Positions 15,136 through 23,147 of a stretch of DNA of 31,497 bases are shown here, one piece after another. Origin of the DNA: a virus. Every line of letters starts with the position of its first letter. The first letter of the stretch is position 1. The stretch lies in IMG/VR virus record IMGVR_UViG_3300025769_000502, positions 1 through 31,497 of that record; one strand, given 5' to 3'. The translations under genes were made by a program, and so were the position numbers. The notes under the pieces were generated by a model. It saw nothing but the letters and a program-made list of their open reading frames with translations. It had not been told where the DNA came from and did no database searches.

Positions 15136-15603
15136 ATGAGTAAATTAGAAGATAGAGTCAATGAAATTTTAGGTGTTGAAAAAGAAAAACCTAAAGAAGA
15201 ACCTAAGCCACAGGTTCCAATTGTTCCTAGAACTGAAAATAAAAATAAAGCTGACATTGATAATGACTACGATTATAGTAGAGAAAATTATTATAATCTA
15301 ATAGAAAAAGGACAAGAAGCAATAGAAGGCATATTAGATATTGCCAGAGAAGGACAACACCCAAGAGCTTATGAAGTTGCTGGTCAATTAATTACAAATG
15401 TTGCTAATACAGTTGATAAGTTACAAGACTTACAAAAAAAATTAAAAGATTTAAAAGAATTACCAAAAACAGCAAGTCCTCAAATTAAAAATGCCTTGTT
15501 TGTTGGTTCTACTGCTGAGTTACAAAAGATGTTAAAGAATAAAGATGAAAATACTAAAAGCAAAAACATCACACCCGAAAAAGAAGATATTAAAGATAAG
15601 TGA
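15136..15603 (+). CDS. 16: Terminase small subunit gp16
   Basis: A 155-residue homologue of T4 gp16 (164 residues), the ring-forming regulator that recognises DNA for packaging and stimulates gp17. Residues 1-45 are charged (MSKLEDRVNEILGVEKEKPK). The conserved core is YDYSRENYYNLIEKGQEAIE, GILDIAREGQHPRAYEVAGQ and LITNVANTVDKLQDLQKKLK, a helical hairpin with coiled-coil character. It is followed by NALFVGSTAELQKML and a Lys/Glu tail. The last 59 bp overlap the start of the ParB-like gene in another frame. The start has no Shine-Dalgarno sequence and lies just after a promoter-like box. Confidence 0.9.
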   Translation: MSKLEDRVNEILGVEKEKPKEEPKPQVPIVPRTENKNKADIDNDYDYSRENYYNLIEKGQEAIEGILDIAREGQHPRAYEVAGQLITNVANTVDKLQDLQKKLKDLKELPKTASPQIKNALFVGSTAELQKMLKNKDENTKSKNITPEKEDIKDK

Positions 15604-15844
15604 TATAAGTTATATTAAATACTACGAAGAAAACGAAGTTTACTTACAAGATTTATCAAAAAAATTTAATATGATAAATGCTATAGAAGTAGAACAAAGA
15701 CATATTTCAAAAACACCTAGAATGGGTGCTCTAGGAATCCCCTATATAGAAAAGAGGTATACAGTTTTAAAAGGAAATCAAAGAATTACTTTAGCGAAAA
15801 AGTTAGGGTATACACATATAGAAGGAATTATTGTAAATGATTAA
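15545..15844 (+). CDS. Small ParB-like domain protein overlapping gene 16
   Basis: A 99-residue protein. Residues about 18-97 follow the ParB N-domain plan: ISDISYIKYYEENEVYLQDL, a stretch around IEVEQRHISKTPRMGALGI, then YTVLKGNQRITLAKKLGYTH and IEGIIVND. GNQRITLAKKLG corresponds to the ParB/sulfiredoxin-fold nucleotide-binding box (GxxR..A...LG). ParB-like domains bind or hydrolyse CTP or ATP, or act as nucleases; which applies is unknown. The ATG at 15545 is the only plausible start that keeps the first strand, so 59 bp overlap gene 16. The stop overlaps the start of the next oxygenase by 8 bp. There is no ParA partner and no centromere-like repeat here, so plasmid-type partition is unlikely. 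A role in DNA packaging or modification is speculative. Confidence 0.7.
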   Translation: MKILKAKTSHPKKKILKISDISYIKYYEENEVYLQDLSKKFNMINAIEVEQRHISKTPRMGALGIPYIEKRYTVLKGNQRITLAKKLGYTHIEGIIVND

Positions 15845-16451
15845 AAATCAAATATTAGTATATGATGATATTGTACCAGAAAAGTTACAAGACGAAATAG
15901 AACAAGTTTTACTAGGACCAGATTTCCCTTGGTATATGTCGTGTCATAAAGATGAAAAAGGTAATTTTCAAACAAGTGATTATTCGCAAGGTAAAAAATT
16001 TGAACACAATAAAAATGTACAAGATATAGGACAGCTAGTACATACGTTTATGAGAATTAATGAAAATAATTTAACTGTAAGATCACCTTATTTTAATTTT
16101 ATTTTAAGTGTGTTGGAACTGACTGTAAGTAAACATAATTTAAAAAATGTTTTGGTTAAAAGAATCAAGTCAAATATGAAACCAAGTTCTTCATTATTAA
16201 ATGAAGATAGTTTTGGAATACCTCATAAGGACTATGATGATGAACATTTTGTTTTGTTGTATTACGTAAATGATAGTGACGGCGATACTGTAATATTTGA
16301 TAATGAAAAAGATTTAAATATAATAAAAAGTGTAACTCCAAAGAAAGGAAGAATTTTACTATTTGATGGAAAGTTTTATCACGCAGCTGGTAATCCTATT
16401 TCAAGTAATTATAGAGCAGTAGTAAATTACGATTTTACAGCAGATGAGTAA
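15837..16451 (+). CDS. 2OG-Fe(II) dioxygenase between gp16 and gp17
   Basis: A 204-residue oxygenase with a full active-site set: H130-K-D132 in FGIPHKDYDDEHFVLLYYV, H182 in LLFDGKFYHAAGNP, and R193 in NYRAVVNYDF. The segment NDSDGDTVIFDNE and VTPKKGRILLFDG are standard DSBH strands. The N-terminus (NQILVYDDIVPEKLQDEIEQ) resembles the 'I.V.DDF.....' start of many marine phage oxygenases, including the one at 29850. It overlaps both neighbours (8 bp with the ParB-like gene and 8 bp with gene 17), so it is locked into translation of the terminase operon. The substrate is unknown. Confidence 0.88.
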   Translation: MIKNQILVYDDIVPEKLQDEIEQVLLGPDFPWYMSCHKDEKGNFQTSDYSQGKKFEHNKNVQDIGQLVHTFMRINENNLTVRSPYFNFILSVLELTVSKHNLKNVLVKRIKSNMKPSSSLLNEDSFGIPHKDYDDEHFVLLYYVNDSDGDTVIFDNEKDLNIIKSVTPKKGRILLFDGKFYHAAGNPISSNYRAVVNYDFTADE

Positions 16452-18081
16452 TACAGACGCTTATTTAGGTAATCCTAATCTTAAAAAAGTAAATACTCCA
16501 CAAGAGTTTACAAAAGAACAGATTATAGAATTTCAGAAATGTGCTGATGATCCTTTATACTTTATGGAAAAGTATATAAAAATTGTATCACTTGATGAAG
16601 GTCTTGTACCTTTTAAGATGTATGACTTTCAAAAAAATATTGTTCGTACCATACACGATAATAGATTTACCATTTGTAAACTTCCAAGACAATCAGGTAA
16701 ATCTACAACAACAATATCATATCTATTACACTATGCTTTATTTAACGCTAATTCAAATATCGCTATACTTGCGAACAAATCATCTACTGCGAGAGATATA
16801 TTAGGAAGACTTCAACTTGCTTATGAAAATTTACCTAAATGGTTACAACAAGGTGTAATCAATTGGAACAAAGGTAATATAGAGTTAGAAAACAAATCAA
16901 CGATTGTGGCAGCGGCGACTTCAAGTTCCGCTATTCGAGGAGGTTCATTTAATATTATCTTCCTTGACGAGTTTGCTTTCGTACCAGCAACAATCGCAGA
17001 ACAATTTTTTAATTCAGTATATCCTACAATATCAGCTGGTAAAAACACAAAGATGATAATTGTATCTACTCCACACGGAATGAATCTATATTACAAGTTA
17101 TGGACAGATGCTGAAAATCGTAGAAACGATTATGTTCCTATAGAAGTACATTGGTCAGAAGTTCCTGGTAGAGATGAAAAATGGAAAGAACAAACAATTA
17201 GAAACACATCGCCAGAACAATTCCAACAAGAATTTGAGTGTGAGTTTTTAGGTTCCGTAAATACTTTAATAAATCCTAAAAAGATAAGAACAATGGCATA
17301 TATGAAACCATTAATTTCTAATAACGGTTTAGACGTATTTGAAAAACCTATAAATGGACATACTTATGTTTGTACAGTTGACGTTGCCAGAGGTGTTACA
17401 AAAGATTATTCTGCGTTTATTGTATTTGATGTTACTCAAATGCCTTGGAAAATTGTTGCTAAATATAGACACAATGAAGTTAAGCCTTTATTGTTTCCAA
17501 ATATAATAGAGAAGACTTGTAAAGCATATAATAAAGCGCACATATTGGTAGAGGTAAACGATATAGGTGCTCAAATATCTGACGCTTTACAATTTGAGCT
17601 AGAGTATGATAATCTTTTAATGACTTCTCAAAGAGGTCGTGCTGGTCAAATATTAGGAATAGGATTTAGTAAAAGAGGTTCTAATTTAGGTGTTAGAATG
17701 ACTAAACAAGTTAAAAAAATAGGTTGTTCAAATATCAAAACAATAATTGAATCTGATAAGGTTATTGTAAATGATTTTAACATCATAGAAGAAATGTCAA
17801 CTTTTTCTCGTCAACATAATTCGTTTAAAGCAGAAGAAGGGTGTAATGATGACTTAATGACTTGTTTGATACTATTTGGTTGGCTGTCAAATCAACCGTA
17901 TTTTAAAGAATTAACAAATTTAAATATACGTTCACAGTTATATGAGGAACAACAAGGTATAATAGAACAAGATATGGCACCTTTTGGTTTTGTAGATGAT
18001 GGTATTAATACTGAAGAAGAACAACCTTTTAGTGATGAATATGGACAAGTATGGTATCCAGTGACACGTAGAGGCGAATAA
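16444..18081 (+). CDS. 17: Terminase large subunit gp17 (packaging ATPase-nuclease)
   Basis: A 545-residue homologue of T4 gp17 (610 residues), the motor that translocates DNA into the prohead and cuts it. The ATPase domain has Walker A CKLPRQSGKSTT (residues 78-89, catalytic K86), NKSSTARDILGRLQLAYENL, and Walker B IIFLDEFAF with D175 and E176. The motif STPHGMNLYYKLW is the coupling/motif III region. The C-terminal RNase H-fold nuclease shows D313 in CTVDVARGVTKDYSAF, E370 in HILVEVNDIGAQ and D469/D470 in GCNDDLMTCL. The frame is uninterrupted by intron or intein. It starts 8 bp before the end of the upstream oxygenase. Confidence 0.97.
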   Translation: MSNTDAYLGNPNLKKVNTPQEFTKEQIIEFQKCADDPLYFMEKYIKIVSLDEGLVPFKMYDFQKNIVRTIHDNRFTICKLPRQSGKSTTTISYLLHYALFNANSNIAILANKSSTARDILGRLQLAYENLPKWLQQGVINWNKGNIELENKSTIVAAATSSSAIRGGSFNIIFLDEFAFVPATIAEQFFNSVYPTISAGKNTKMIIVSTPHGMNLYYKLWTDAENRRNDYVPIEVHWSEVPGRDEKWKEQTIRNTSPEQFQQEFECEFLGSVNTLINPKKIRTMAYMKPLISNNGLDVFEKPINGHTYVCTVDVARGVTKDYSAFIVFDVTQMPWKIVAKYRHNEVKPLLFPNIIEKTCKAYNKAHILVEVNDIGAQISDALQFELEYDNLLMTSQRGRAGQILGIGFSKRGSNLGVRMTKQVKKIGCSNIKTIIESDKVIVNDFNIIEEMSTFSRQHNSFKAEEGCNDDLMTCLILFGWLSNQPYFKELTNLNIRSQLYEEQQGIIEQDMAPFGFVDDGINTEEEQPFSDEYGQVWYPVTRRGE

Positions 18082-18100
18082 TAGTACAAATTTAAGGACT

Positions 18101-18108
18101 TATAAATA
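18101..18108 (+). promoter_or_regulatory. Late promoter box TATAAATA before gene 18
   Basis: Exact octamer 20 bp after gene 17. The predicted start near 18114 gives the sheath gene an unusually long leader of about 103 nt. Confidence 0.7.
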
Positions 18109-18216
18109 ATAGTAATGAAAAATGTTTAACTATGGGCGTATGAATAATACGATTATTGAGATATATTAAAAGAAAAAATGTTTAAATTAGCTAATTTTTA
18201 ATAAGGAGAAACCTAA
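18109..18216 (+). other. Long untranslated leader of gene 18
   Basis: No gene is seen here. The stretch holds two direct repeats of GAAAAA(A)TGTTTAA (18117-18129 and 18172-18185), a weak 6-bp hairpin AATAAT-acg-ATTATT (18143-18157), and a strong ribosome site AAGGAGA about 9 nt before the ATG of gene 18. It could affect mRNA stability or translation, but no known element is recognised. Confidence 0.4.
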
Positions 18217-20127
18217 ATGGCATTTCAAGTATCACCAGGTGTTCTCGTACAAGAAAGAGACCTAACAAGAATTATTCCTGCAGTATCAACAAGTGTTGGT
18301 GCTTTCGCTGGTCAATTCACACAAGGTCCGTTAGATGAAATAGTAAGCATTACAAGTGAACAAGAGTTAGTATCTTTATTTGGGAAACCAAATTCAACAA
18401 ACTATGAACAATGGTTTTCTGCTGCTAACTTTCTACAATATTCTAATGCGCTTAGAGTCGTACGAGCAACAAATAGTAGTTTAACAAATGCGAATACTAC
18501 AGGTAGTAGCATTTTGATAGAAAATACAACTGACTACCAAGATAACTATGCAACAGGTCAAGCAAACGTAGGTAACTTCACAGCAAGAACAGCTGGAGCT
18601 TGGGGTAACAGTTTACAAGTTGCCACTTGTGCTACAGCAACAGCATACGAACAAAGCGGTGTAACAACTGTTAACGATGCAACAACTGCTGTGGGAGACA
18701 CTACAATTGTTTTAGACGATTCATCAGACATCAATGTCGGTGACATAGTAAACTTTGCAGAGTCAGGCGGTTACGAATATAGAGTAACTGATAACAATAC
18801 AGGCACAAATACAATTACATTTGTAAGAAAAGAAACAGGTACAGGTGGTTTACATACTGCAGTAGCTGATACTTCAAGTGTAAGAAGAAGATGGAGATAT
18901 TATGATCTCGTTTCTGGTGCTCCAGGAACTTCACCTTTCGTATCTGATAGATCAGGTTCGAATGATGAAATACACATAATCGTTGTTGACGAAGATGGTG
19001 GTATTTCAGGTGTTCCAGGAGAAGTGTTAGAAGTTTTTGATTCAGCATCAAAAGCAGCAGACGCTAAATCACCGCAAGGAGAGTCTAATTATTATCCAAC
19101 TGTAATTTACAATAAATCACAATACATCTATTGGACAGATCATAACGCATCTGGTTCAAATTGGGGAAACAACGCAAGTGGAACATCTTTCACAGCAGTA
19201 GATACTCCAACATTAGAGTCTTTATCAGCAGGTTCTGACGGATCAGCTGTTACTGACGCACAACTTAAAACAGCGTATGAAAAATTCCAAGACGCTGAAA
19301 CAGTTGATGTTGGTTTAATAGTTGCTGGTACTTGTTCTGCGACACACATTGATAATCTTATCACAATTGCTGAACAAAGAAAAGATTGTGTTGCATTCGT
19401 ATCACCAGAAAGAAATGATGTAGTCAATGTTGCTAATTCAACAACGCAAACATCAAACGTAACAGCGTTCTATTCAACAGTTAGATCAAGCTCATACGTT
19501 TTCTTTGATAGTGGTTACAAATATATGTACGACAGATATAACGATACATATAGATTTGTTCCATTAAACGGAGACATTGCGGGATTATCAGCAAGAACAG
19601 ACTTAATTGCTGACTCTTGGTTCTCACCAGCAGGTTTGAATAGAGGAACAATTAGAGGAGCTGTTAAATTGGCTTACAATCCTAATAAAACTGAAAGAGA
19701 TGACTTATATAGAAGTAGAATCAATCCTGTGGTAACTTTCCCAGGTCAAGGTACTGTTCTATTTGGTGACAAAACTGGTCTTTCTGCGCCATCTGCATTT
19801 GACAGAGTAAACGTAAGAAGATTGTTTATCACTTTAGAAAAAGCTATCTCAACTGCGTCTAAATTCCAATTGTTTGAACTAAATGACGAATTTACTAGAG
19901 CGAACTTTAGAAATATCGTTGAGCCGTTCTTACGAGAGGTACAAGGTCGTAGAGGTATCACAGACTTTTTAGTAGTGTGTGATGAAACTAACAATACAGG
20001 TGATGTAATTGATAGAAATGAATTTGTTGCTGAAATCTTTGTGAAACCAGCAAGAAGTATCAACTTTATCACATTATCATTTGTAGCAACCAGAACTGGT
20101 GTTTCCTTCGAGGAAGTCGCTGGGTAA
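18217..20127 (+). CDS. 18: Tail sheath protein gp18
   Basis: A 636-residue homologue of T4 gp18 (659 residues), the contractile sheath subunit. The N-terminus VSPGVLVQERDLTRIIPAVS, TSVGAFAGQFTQGPLDEIV and the LFGKPN motif are the conserved sheath core. The middle (residues about 150-330) is the variable protruding part. The C-terminal domain from about 470 (SPAGLNRGTIRGAVKLAYNP, INPVVTFPGQGTVLFGDKT, FDRVNVRRLFITLEKAI, FIVEP-like FRNIVEPFLREVQGRRGI) builds the lattice of the extended and contracted sheath. A strong AAGGAGA ribosome site and its own late promoter fit very high expression. Confidence 0.96.
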   Translation: MAFQVSPGVLVQERDLTRIIPAVSTSVGAFAGQFTQGPLDEIVSITSEQELVSLFGKPNSTNYEQWFSAANFLQYSNALRVVRATNSSLTNANTTGSSILIENTTDYQDNYATGQANVGNFTARTAGAWGNSLQVATCATATAYEQSGVTTVNDATTAVGDTTIVLDDSSDINVGDIVNFAESGGYEYRVTDNNTGTNTITFVRKETGTGGLHTAVADTSSVRRRWRYYDLVSGAPGTSPFVSDRSGSNDEIHIIVVDEDGGISGVPGEVLEVFDSASKAADAKSPQGESNYYPTVIYNKSQYIYWTDHNASGSNWGNNASGTSFTAVDTPTLESLSAGSDGSAVTDAQLKTAYEKFQDAETVDVGLIVAGTCSATHIDNLITIAEQRKDCVAFVSPERNDVVNVANSTTQTSNVTAFYSTVRSSSYVFFDSGYKYMYDRYNDTYRFVPLNGDIAGLSARTDLIADSWFSPAGLNRGTIRGAVKLAYNPNKTERDDLYRSRINPVVTFPGQGTVLFGDKTGLSAPSAFDRVNVRRLFITLEKAISTASKFQLFELNDEFTRANFRNIVEPFLREVQGRRGITDFLVVCDETNNTGDVIDRNEFVAEIFVKPARSINFITLSFVATRTGVSFEEVAG

Positions 20128-20149
20128 TTTTAGAAGAGGAGAATAAAAA

Positions 20150-20677
20150 ATGGCAAACATTAATGACTTCAAAGCTAAACTTGCTGGCGGTGGCGCAAGA
20201 GCCAATCAGTTTAAGGTAACAATGCCTTTTCCTGGTTACGCACAAGTTGGTGGAGAAATAGAAGAACTTGCATTCTTATGTAAATCAACAGTTATTCCAG
20301 CGATGTCAGTTGGTACGGTTAACGTAAATTTTAGAGGCCGTGCAATTAAAATCGCAGGTGACAGAACATTTGCAGATTGGAATGTAACAGTTATTAACGA
20401 CACAAACTTTAAATTGAGAAATGCTTTCGAAAGATGGCAAAATGGTATTAACAATATGTCAGATAACGAAGGATTAACAAATCCTGCGGATTATCAAGTG
20501 GACGCATTCGTTGACCACCTTGACAGAAATGGTAATACTATTAAATCCTACACTTTAAGAGGATTGTTCCCAACTAATATTGCGGAAATCCCTTTAAGTT
20601 ATGATACGGTAGATGCTGTAGAAGAATTTGCTGTAACATTTGGATACCAATTCTTCGAAACAAATACCACTACTTAA
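20150..20677 (+). CDS. 19: Tail tube protein gp19
   Basis: A 175-residue homologue of T4 gp19 (163 residues), which stacks as hexamers to form the inner tube. The N-terminus NINDFKAKLAGGGARANQFK with VTMPFPGY, the central LAFLCKSTVIPAMSVGTVNV, the FRGRAIKIAGDRTFADWNVT strand, and the C-terminal LRGLFPTNIAEIPLSYDTVD with EEFAVTFGYQFF are typical. It is preceded by AGAGGAGA and follows the sheath gene by 22 bp, so both are probably made from one transcript. The fold is shared with the gp3-like protein at 27149. Confidence 0.95.
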   Translation: MANINDFKAKLAGGGARANQFKVTMPFPGYAQVGGEIEELAFLCKSTVIPAMSVGTVNVNFRGRAIKIAGDRTFADWNVTVINDTNFKLRNAFERWQNGINNMSDNEGLTNPADYQVDAFVDHLDRNGNTIKSYTLRGLFPTNIAEIPLSYDTVDAVEEFAVTFGYQFFETNTTT

Positions 20678-20679
20678 AA

Positions 20680-20691
20680 ACTTATATAAGT
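20680..20691. repeat. 12-bp perfect palindrome ACTTATATAAGT, copy 2
   Basis: Identical to the palindrome at 398-409. It lies in the 40-bp gap between genes 19 and 20, upstream of the gene 20 ribosome site (GAGGA). There is no TATAAATA next to this copy. Confidence 0.4.
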
Positions 20692-20717
20692 AGTAGTAGA
20701 AAAAGAGGAAATAAATT

Positions 20718-22232
20718 ATGAACTTGTTTGGGTTTTCGATAACTCGTCAAAAGACGGAAACAGATCCAAGACAAAACTTCAGTATACCCGTAGCGGACGA
20801 TGGTGCATCAACTGTCGCTTCCGCTGGGGGTTACTTTGGTCAGTACTTGGATTTAGAAGGTAACGCTAAAAATGAAGCGGACCTTATTAGAAGATATAGG
20901 GAAATATCACTACACCCTGAATGTGATACAGCAATTGAGGATATAGTCAATGAGGCAATTGTTGTTAATGAAAATAAAGATTCGGTATTACCTGATCTAA
21001 CAAACTTACCATATGGAAAAGATGTAAGAAGAAAAATAGAAGATGAATTTAAGAATATTCTTCTATTGATGAACTTTAATACTAAAGGCCACGACATTTT
21101 TAGAAGATGGTATGTAGATGGCCGTATCTATTATCAAAAAATTATTAATAGAGAGAATCCTAAAGAAGGTATCAAAGAATTAAAATACATTGATCCTAGA
21201 AAGATTAAAAAAATTAGAGAGATCAGAAAAGGTCGAACTAATATGGGAGCAATGGATATTGTACAAGATATACAAGAATACTATGTATTCAATGAAAGAG
21301 GAATATCTGGTGCAACACAAGCAGCTGGTATTAGAATAGCAGCAGATACAATTGCCTTTTGTGGCTCTGGTATGGTAGACCAAAATAAAAATATGGTCTT
21401 GTCTTATTTACATAAGGCAATCAAACCTGTCAATCAGTTAAGAATGATTGAAGACGCTGTGGTTATTTACAGAATAGCTAGAGCACCTGAAAGAAGAATA
21501 TTCTACATTGATGTAGGTAATTTACCTAAAGTAAAAGCAGAACAGTATTTAAGAGATACAATGGCAAGATATAGAAATAAACTTGTTTATGACGCTTCTA
21601 CTGGTGAGATAAGAGATGACAGAAATTACTTAAATATGTTAGAAGACTTTTGGTTACCTCGTAGAGAAAACGGCAGAGGAACTGAAATTTCTACACTTCC
21701 TGGTGGTCAAAATCTTGGTGAAACAGGCGATATAGAATATTTCCAAAAGAAATTATATCGTTCTCTAAATGTTCCTATTAGTAGATTAGAGTCTTCTCAA
21801 GGTTTTAATTTAGGAAGAGCGGCTGAAATTAGTAGAGATGAATTAAAATTTACTAAATTCGTAGGTAGATTAAGAAAGAAGTTTACGGAACTATTTAATG
21901 ATCTTTTAAAAACTCAATTAGTTTTAAAAGGTGTTATAGCTGAAGAAGATTGGCCAACTATAATGGCACATTTAAATTATGATTTCGTACAAGATGGACA
22001 CTTTGCTGAGTTGAAAGAAAGTGAAATGTTAAAAGATAGAATAATGTTAGCTGATAGTATGAGAGATTACATAGGTAAATATTTCTCACACAACTATATT
22101 AGAAAAAATATTTTAAAACAATCAGATAGGGAAATTGAAGAAATGGATAAACAAATAAAAAGTGAACAGACAACAATGGAACCCGATCAACAGAATCTAA
22201 ACCAAGAACCAAAGTTAGATTCAAGTATATAA
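20718..22232 (+). CDS. 20: Portal protein gp20
   Basis: A 504-residue homologue of T4 gp20 (524 residues), the dodecameric portal through which DNA enters and leaves the head. Conserved stretches are YFGQYLDLEGNAKNEADLIR, YREISLHPECDTAIEDIVNE, FDI-like KGHDIFRRWYVDGRIYYQKI, LKYIDPRKIKKIREIRKGR, YLHKAIKPVNQLRMIEDAVV with IYRIARAPERRIFYIDVGNL, FWLPRRENGRGTEISTLPGG and the clip/wing segment SLNVPISRLESSQGFNLGRA. The C-terminus is polar and Gln-rich. A short GAGGA precedes the ATG. It is followed within 13 bp by the core-protein gene, matching T4 order 20-67-(68)-21-22-23. Confidence 0.97.
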   Translation: MNLFGFSITRQKTETDPRQNFSIPVADDGASTVASAGGYFGQYLDLEGNAKNEADLIRRYREISLHPECDTAIEDIVNEAIVVNENKDSVLPDLTNLPYGKDVRRKIEDEFKNILLLMNFNTKGHDIFRRWYVDGRIYYQKIINRENPKEGIKELKYIDPRKIKKIREIRKGRTNMGAMDIVQDIQEYYVFNERGISGATQAAGIRIAADTIAFCGSGMVDQNKNMVLSYLHKAIKPVNQLRMIEDAVVIYRIARAPERRIFYIDVGNLPKVKAEQYLRDTMARYRNKLVYDASTGEIRDDRNYLNMLEDFWLPRRENGRGTEISTLPGGQNLGETGDIEYFQKKLYRSLNVPISRLESSQGFNLGRAAEISRDELKFTKFVGRLRKKFTELFNDLLKTQLVLKGVIAEEDWPTIMAHLNYDFVQDGHFAELKESEMLKDRIMLADSMRDYIGKYFSHNYIRKNILKQSDREIEEMDKQIKSEQTTMEPDQQNLNQEPKLDSSI

Positions 22233-22245
22233 AAGGAGATAAAAA

Positions 22246-22539
22246 ATGAGTGAACACACAAAAAATTTTGTAGACCTAGTAGCAAACGGAAGTAGTGCTG
22301 AAGCTGGTGACGCATTTAAAGATGCATTAAGAAATAAAGTTGCGTCTGCGTTAGATAATAAAAGAGTTGAATTAGCTGGAACTTTGTTTCAAGCACAATC
22401 TTTTAGTGATCCAAAACCAGAGGTATTATCGCCATCTACTGAAACTGTTCCACCTGAAATGAAAGTAGATGTGGCAGAACCTGAAGCTGTAACAAATGTT
22501 GCACCTGATGTGGGAGTTGAAGGTGGTGAACAAAATTAG
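22246..22539 (+). CDS. 67: Prohead core protein, gp67-like
   Basis: A 97-residue protein in the T4 gene 67 position. The N-terminal helix pair NFVDLVANGSSAEAGDAFKD, ALRNKVASALDNKRVELAGT matches the gp67 pattern (helix, then 'F...L..K....I..EKI.VA..L'). The C-terminal half is acidic and Pro/Glu-rich, as in T4 gp67 (80 residues), which is cleaved by gp21 during head maturation. In T4 it is part of the scaffold core and affects head shape. The strong AAGGAGA ribosome site suggests high expression. Its stop overlaps the next gene by 14 bp. Assignment rests on pattern and position. Confidence 0.75.
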   Translation: MSEHTKNFVDLVANGSSAEAGDAFKDALRNKVASALDNKRVELAGTLFQAQSFSDPKPEVLSPSTETVPPEMKVDVAEPEAVTNVAPDVGVEGGEQN

Positions 22540-22765
22540 TAATTTATTTAAAGATAAAAAGTCTTTAGATACAGAAACTTTTAACAGTCTTACACCTGTG
22601 ATGAAAGAAGCAGTTGAAGATATGTTTAAGATTATTGAAAATAAAGGTAATCTTTTAGTCAACATAGAAAATGCTGTTGAAAAGATTGCCGAATTTCATA
22701 ATGTAGATAAAAAAGAATTATATCAATATATTGAAAAAGAAACAAACAAACAATTAGGAGTGTAA
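22526..22765 (+). CDS. Small helical protein in the gene 68 position
   Basis: I choose the GTG at 22526 (79 residues, MNKISNLFKDKKSLDTETFN), which follows a purine-rich GGGAG...AAGG, over an ATG at 22496 that has no ribosome site and would overlap gene 67 by 44 bp. The protein is helical and charged (LTPVMKEAVEDMFKIIENKG, NLLVNIENAVEKIAEFHNVD), with KKELYQYIEKETNKQL at the end. Its position matches T4 gene 68, a prohead core protein of 141 residues, but sequence similarity is not evident to me. A head-core or chaperone role is possible. It is followed 7 bp later by the next gene. Confidence 0.55.
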   Translation: MNKISNLFKDKKSLDTETFNSLTPVMKEAVEDMFKIIENKGNLLVNIENAVEKIAEFHNVDKKELYQYIEKETNKQLGV

Positions 22766-22772
22766 AGGAACA

Positions 22773-23147
22773 ATGGCTATAACAACAAAGATATTATCTG
22801 ATACAAAAACACACGCCAAAGTATTACTCACTTTTGATAATGACAGCACAACTACAGCTGCTGCTGTTGATGCAAGTGCGTTAAGTGGGCATGCGAATGG
22901 CGCAAAACTACACATTACTCATATTAATTATGGGATAACAGGTAGACTAAAATTAGAATTTAAAGGTGCTTCAGCAGATGTTGAAGCGATAAACTTATCT
23001 GGCGCAGGTGTTTATTATGGCGCTGTAATTAAAAATACAGCAACAAATACAACTGCAACTGGTGGTGATATTGAAGGTATTACAGCTGGTGCAAGCGGAT
23101 ATGCTTTATTAACATTACAAAAAATAGATATGGGTGAAAATAACTAA
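22773..23147 (+). CDS. Small virion protein A of a paralogous pair (capsid accessory?)
   Basis: A 124-residue beta-rich protein: KVLLTFDNDSTTTAAAVDAS, LHITHINYGITGRLKLEFKG, DVEAINLSGAGVYYGAVIKN and SGYALLTLQKIDMGE. It aligns in plan with the next protein ('V..TF.D...T...VDAS......I..I.......LEFKGA......L.G.G.Y......N....T.GD........Y.L.......'). Similar pairs are found between the portal and protease genes of marine T4-like phages and are described as virion structural proteins. Location inside the head-gene block suggests a capsid or portal-vertex component. The stop overlaps the start of its paralogue (TAATG). Confidence 0.65.
   Translation: MAITTKILSDTKTHAKVLLTFDNDSTTTAAAVDASALSGHANGAKLHITHINYGITGRLKLEFKGASADVEAINLSGAGVYYGAVIKNTATNTTATGGDIEGITAGASGYALLTLQKIDMGENN

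Noticed and set aside
15545-15844. Plasmid-type partition system
   Set aside because: A ParB-like domain is present, but no ParA ATPase or centromere-like repeats are found, and the phage context is lytic T4-like.
16583-16804. Extra plus-strand frame inside gene 17 (also 2500-2700, 25249-25449 and 26607-26822 in other genes)
   Set aside because: The real gene in each case is a well-recognised protein, and these frames show no family features or start signals.
22496-22765. ATG at 22496 as start of the small gene after gene 67
   Set aside because: It lacks a ribosome site and would overlap gene 67 by 44 bp. GTG at 22526 has purine-rich sequence upstream and gives a cleaner helical protein.
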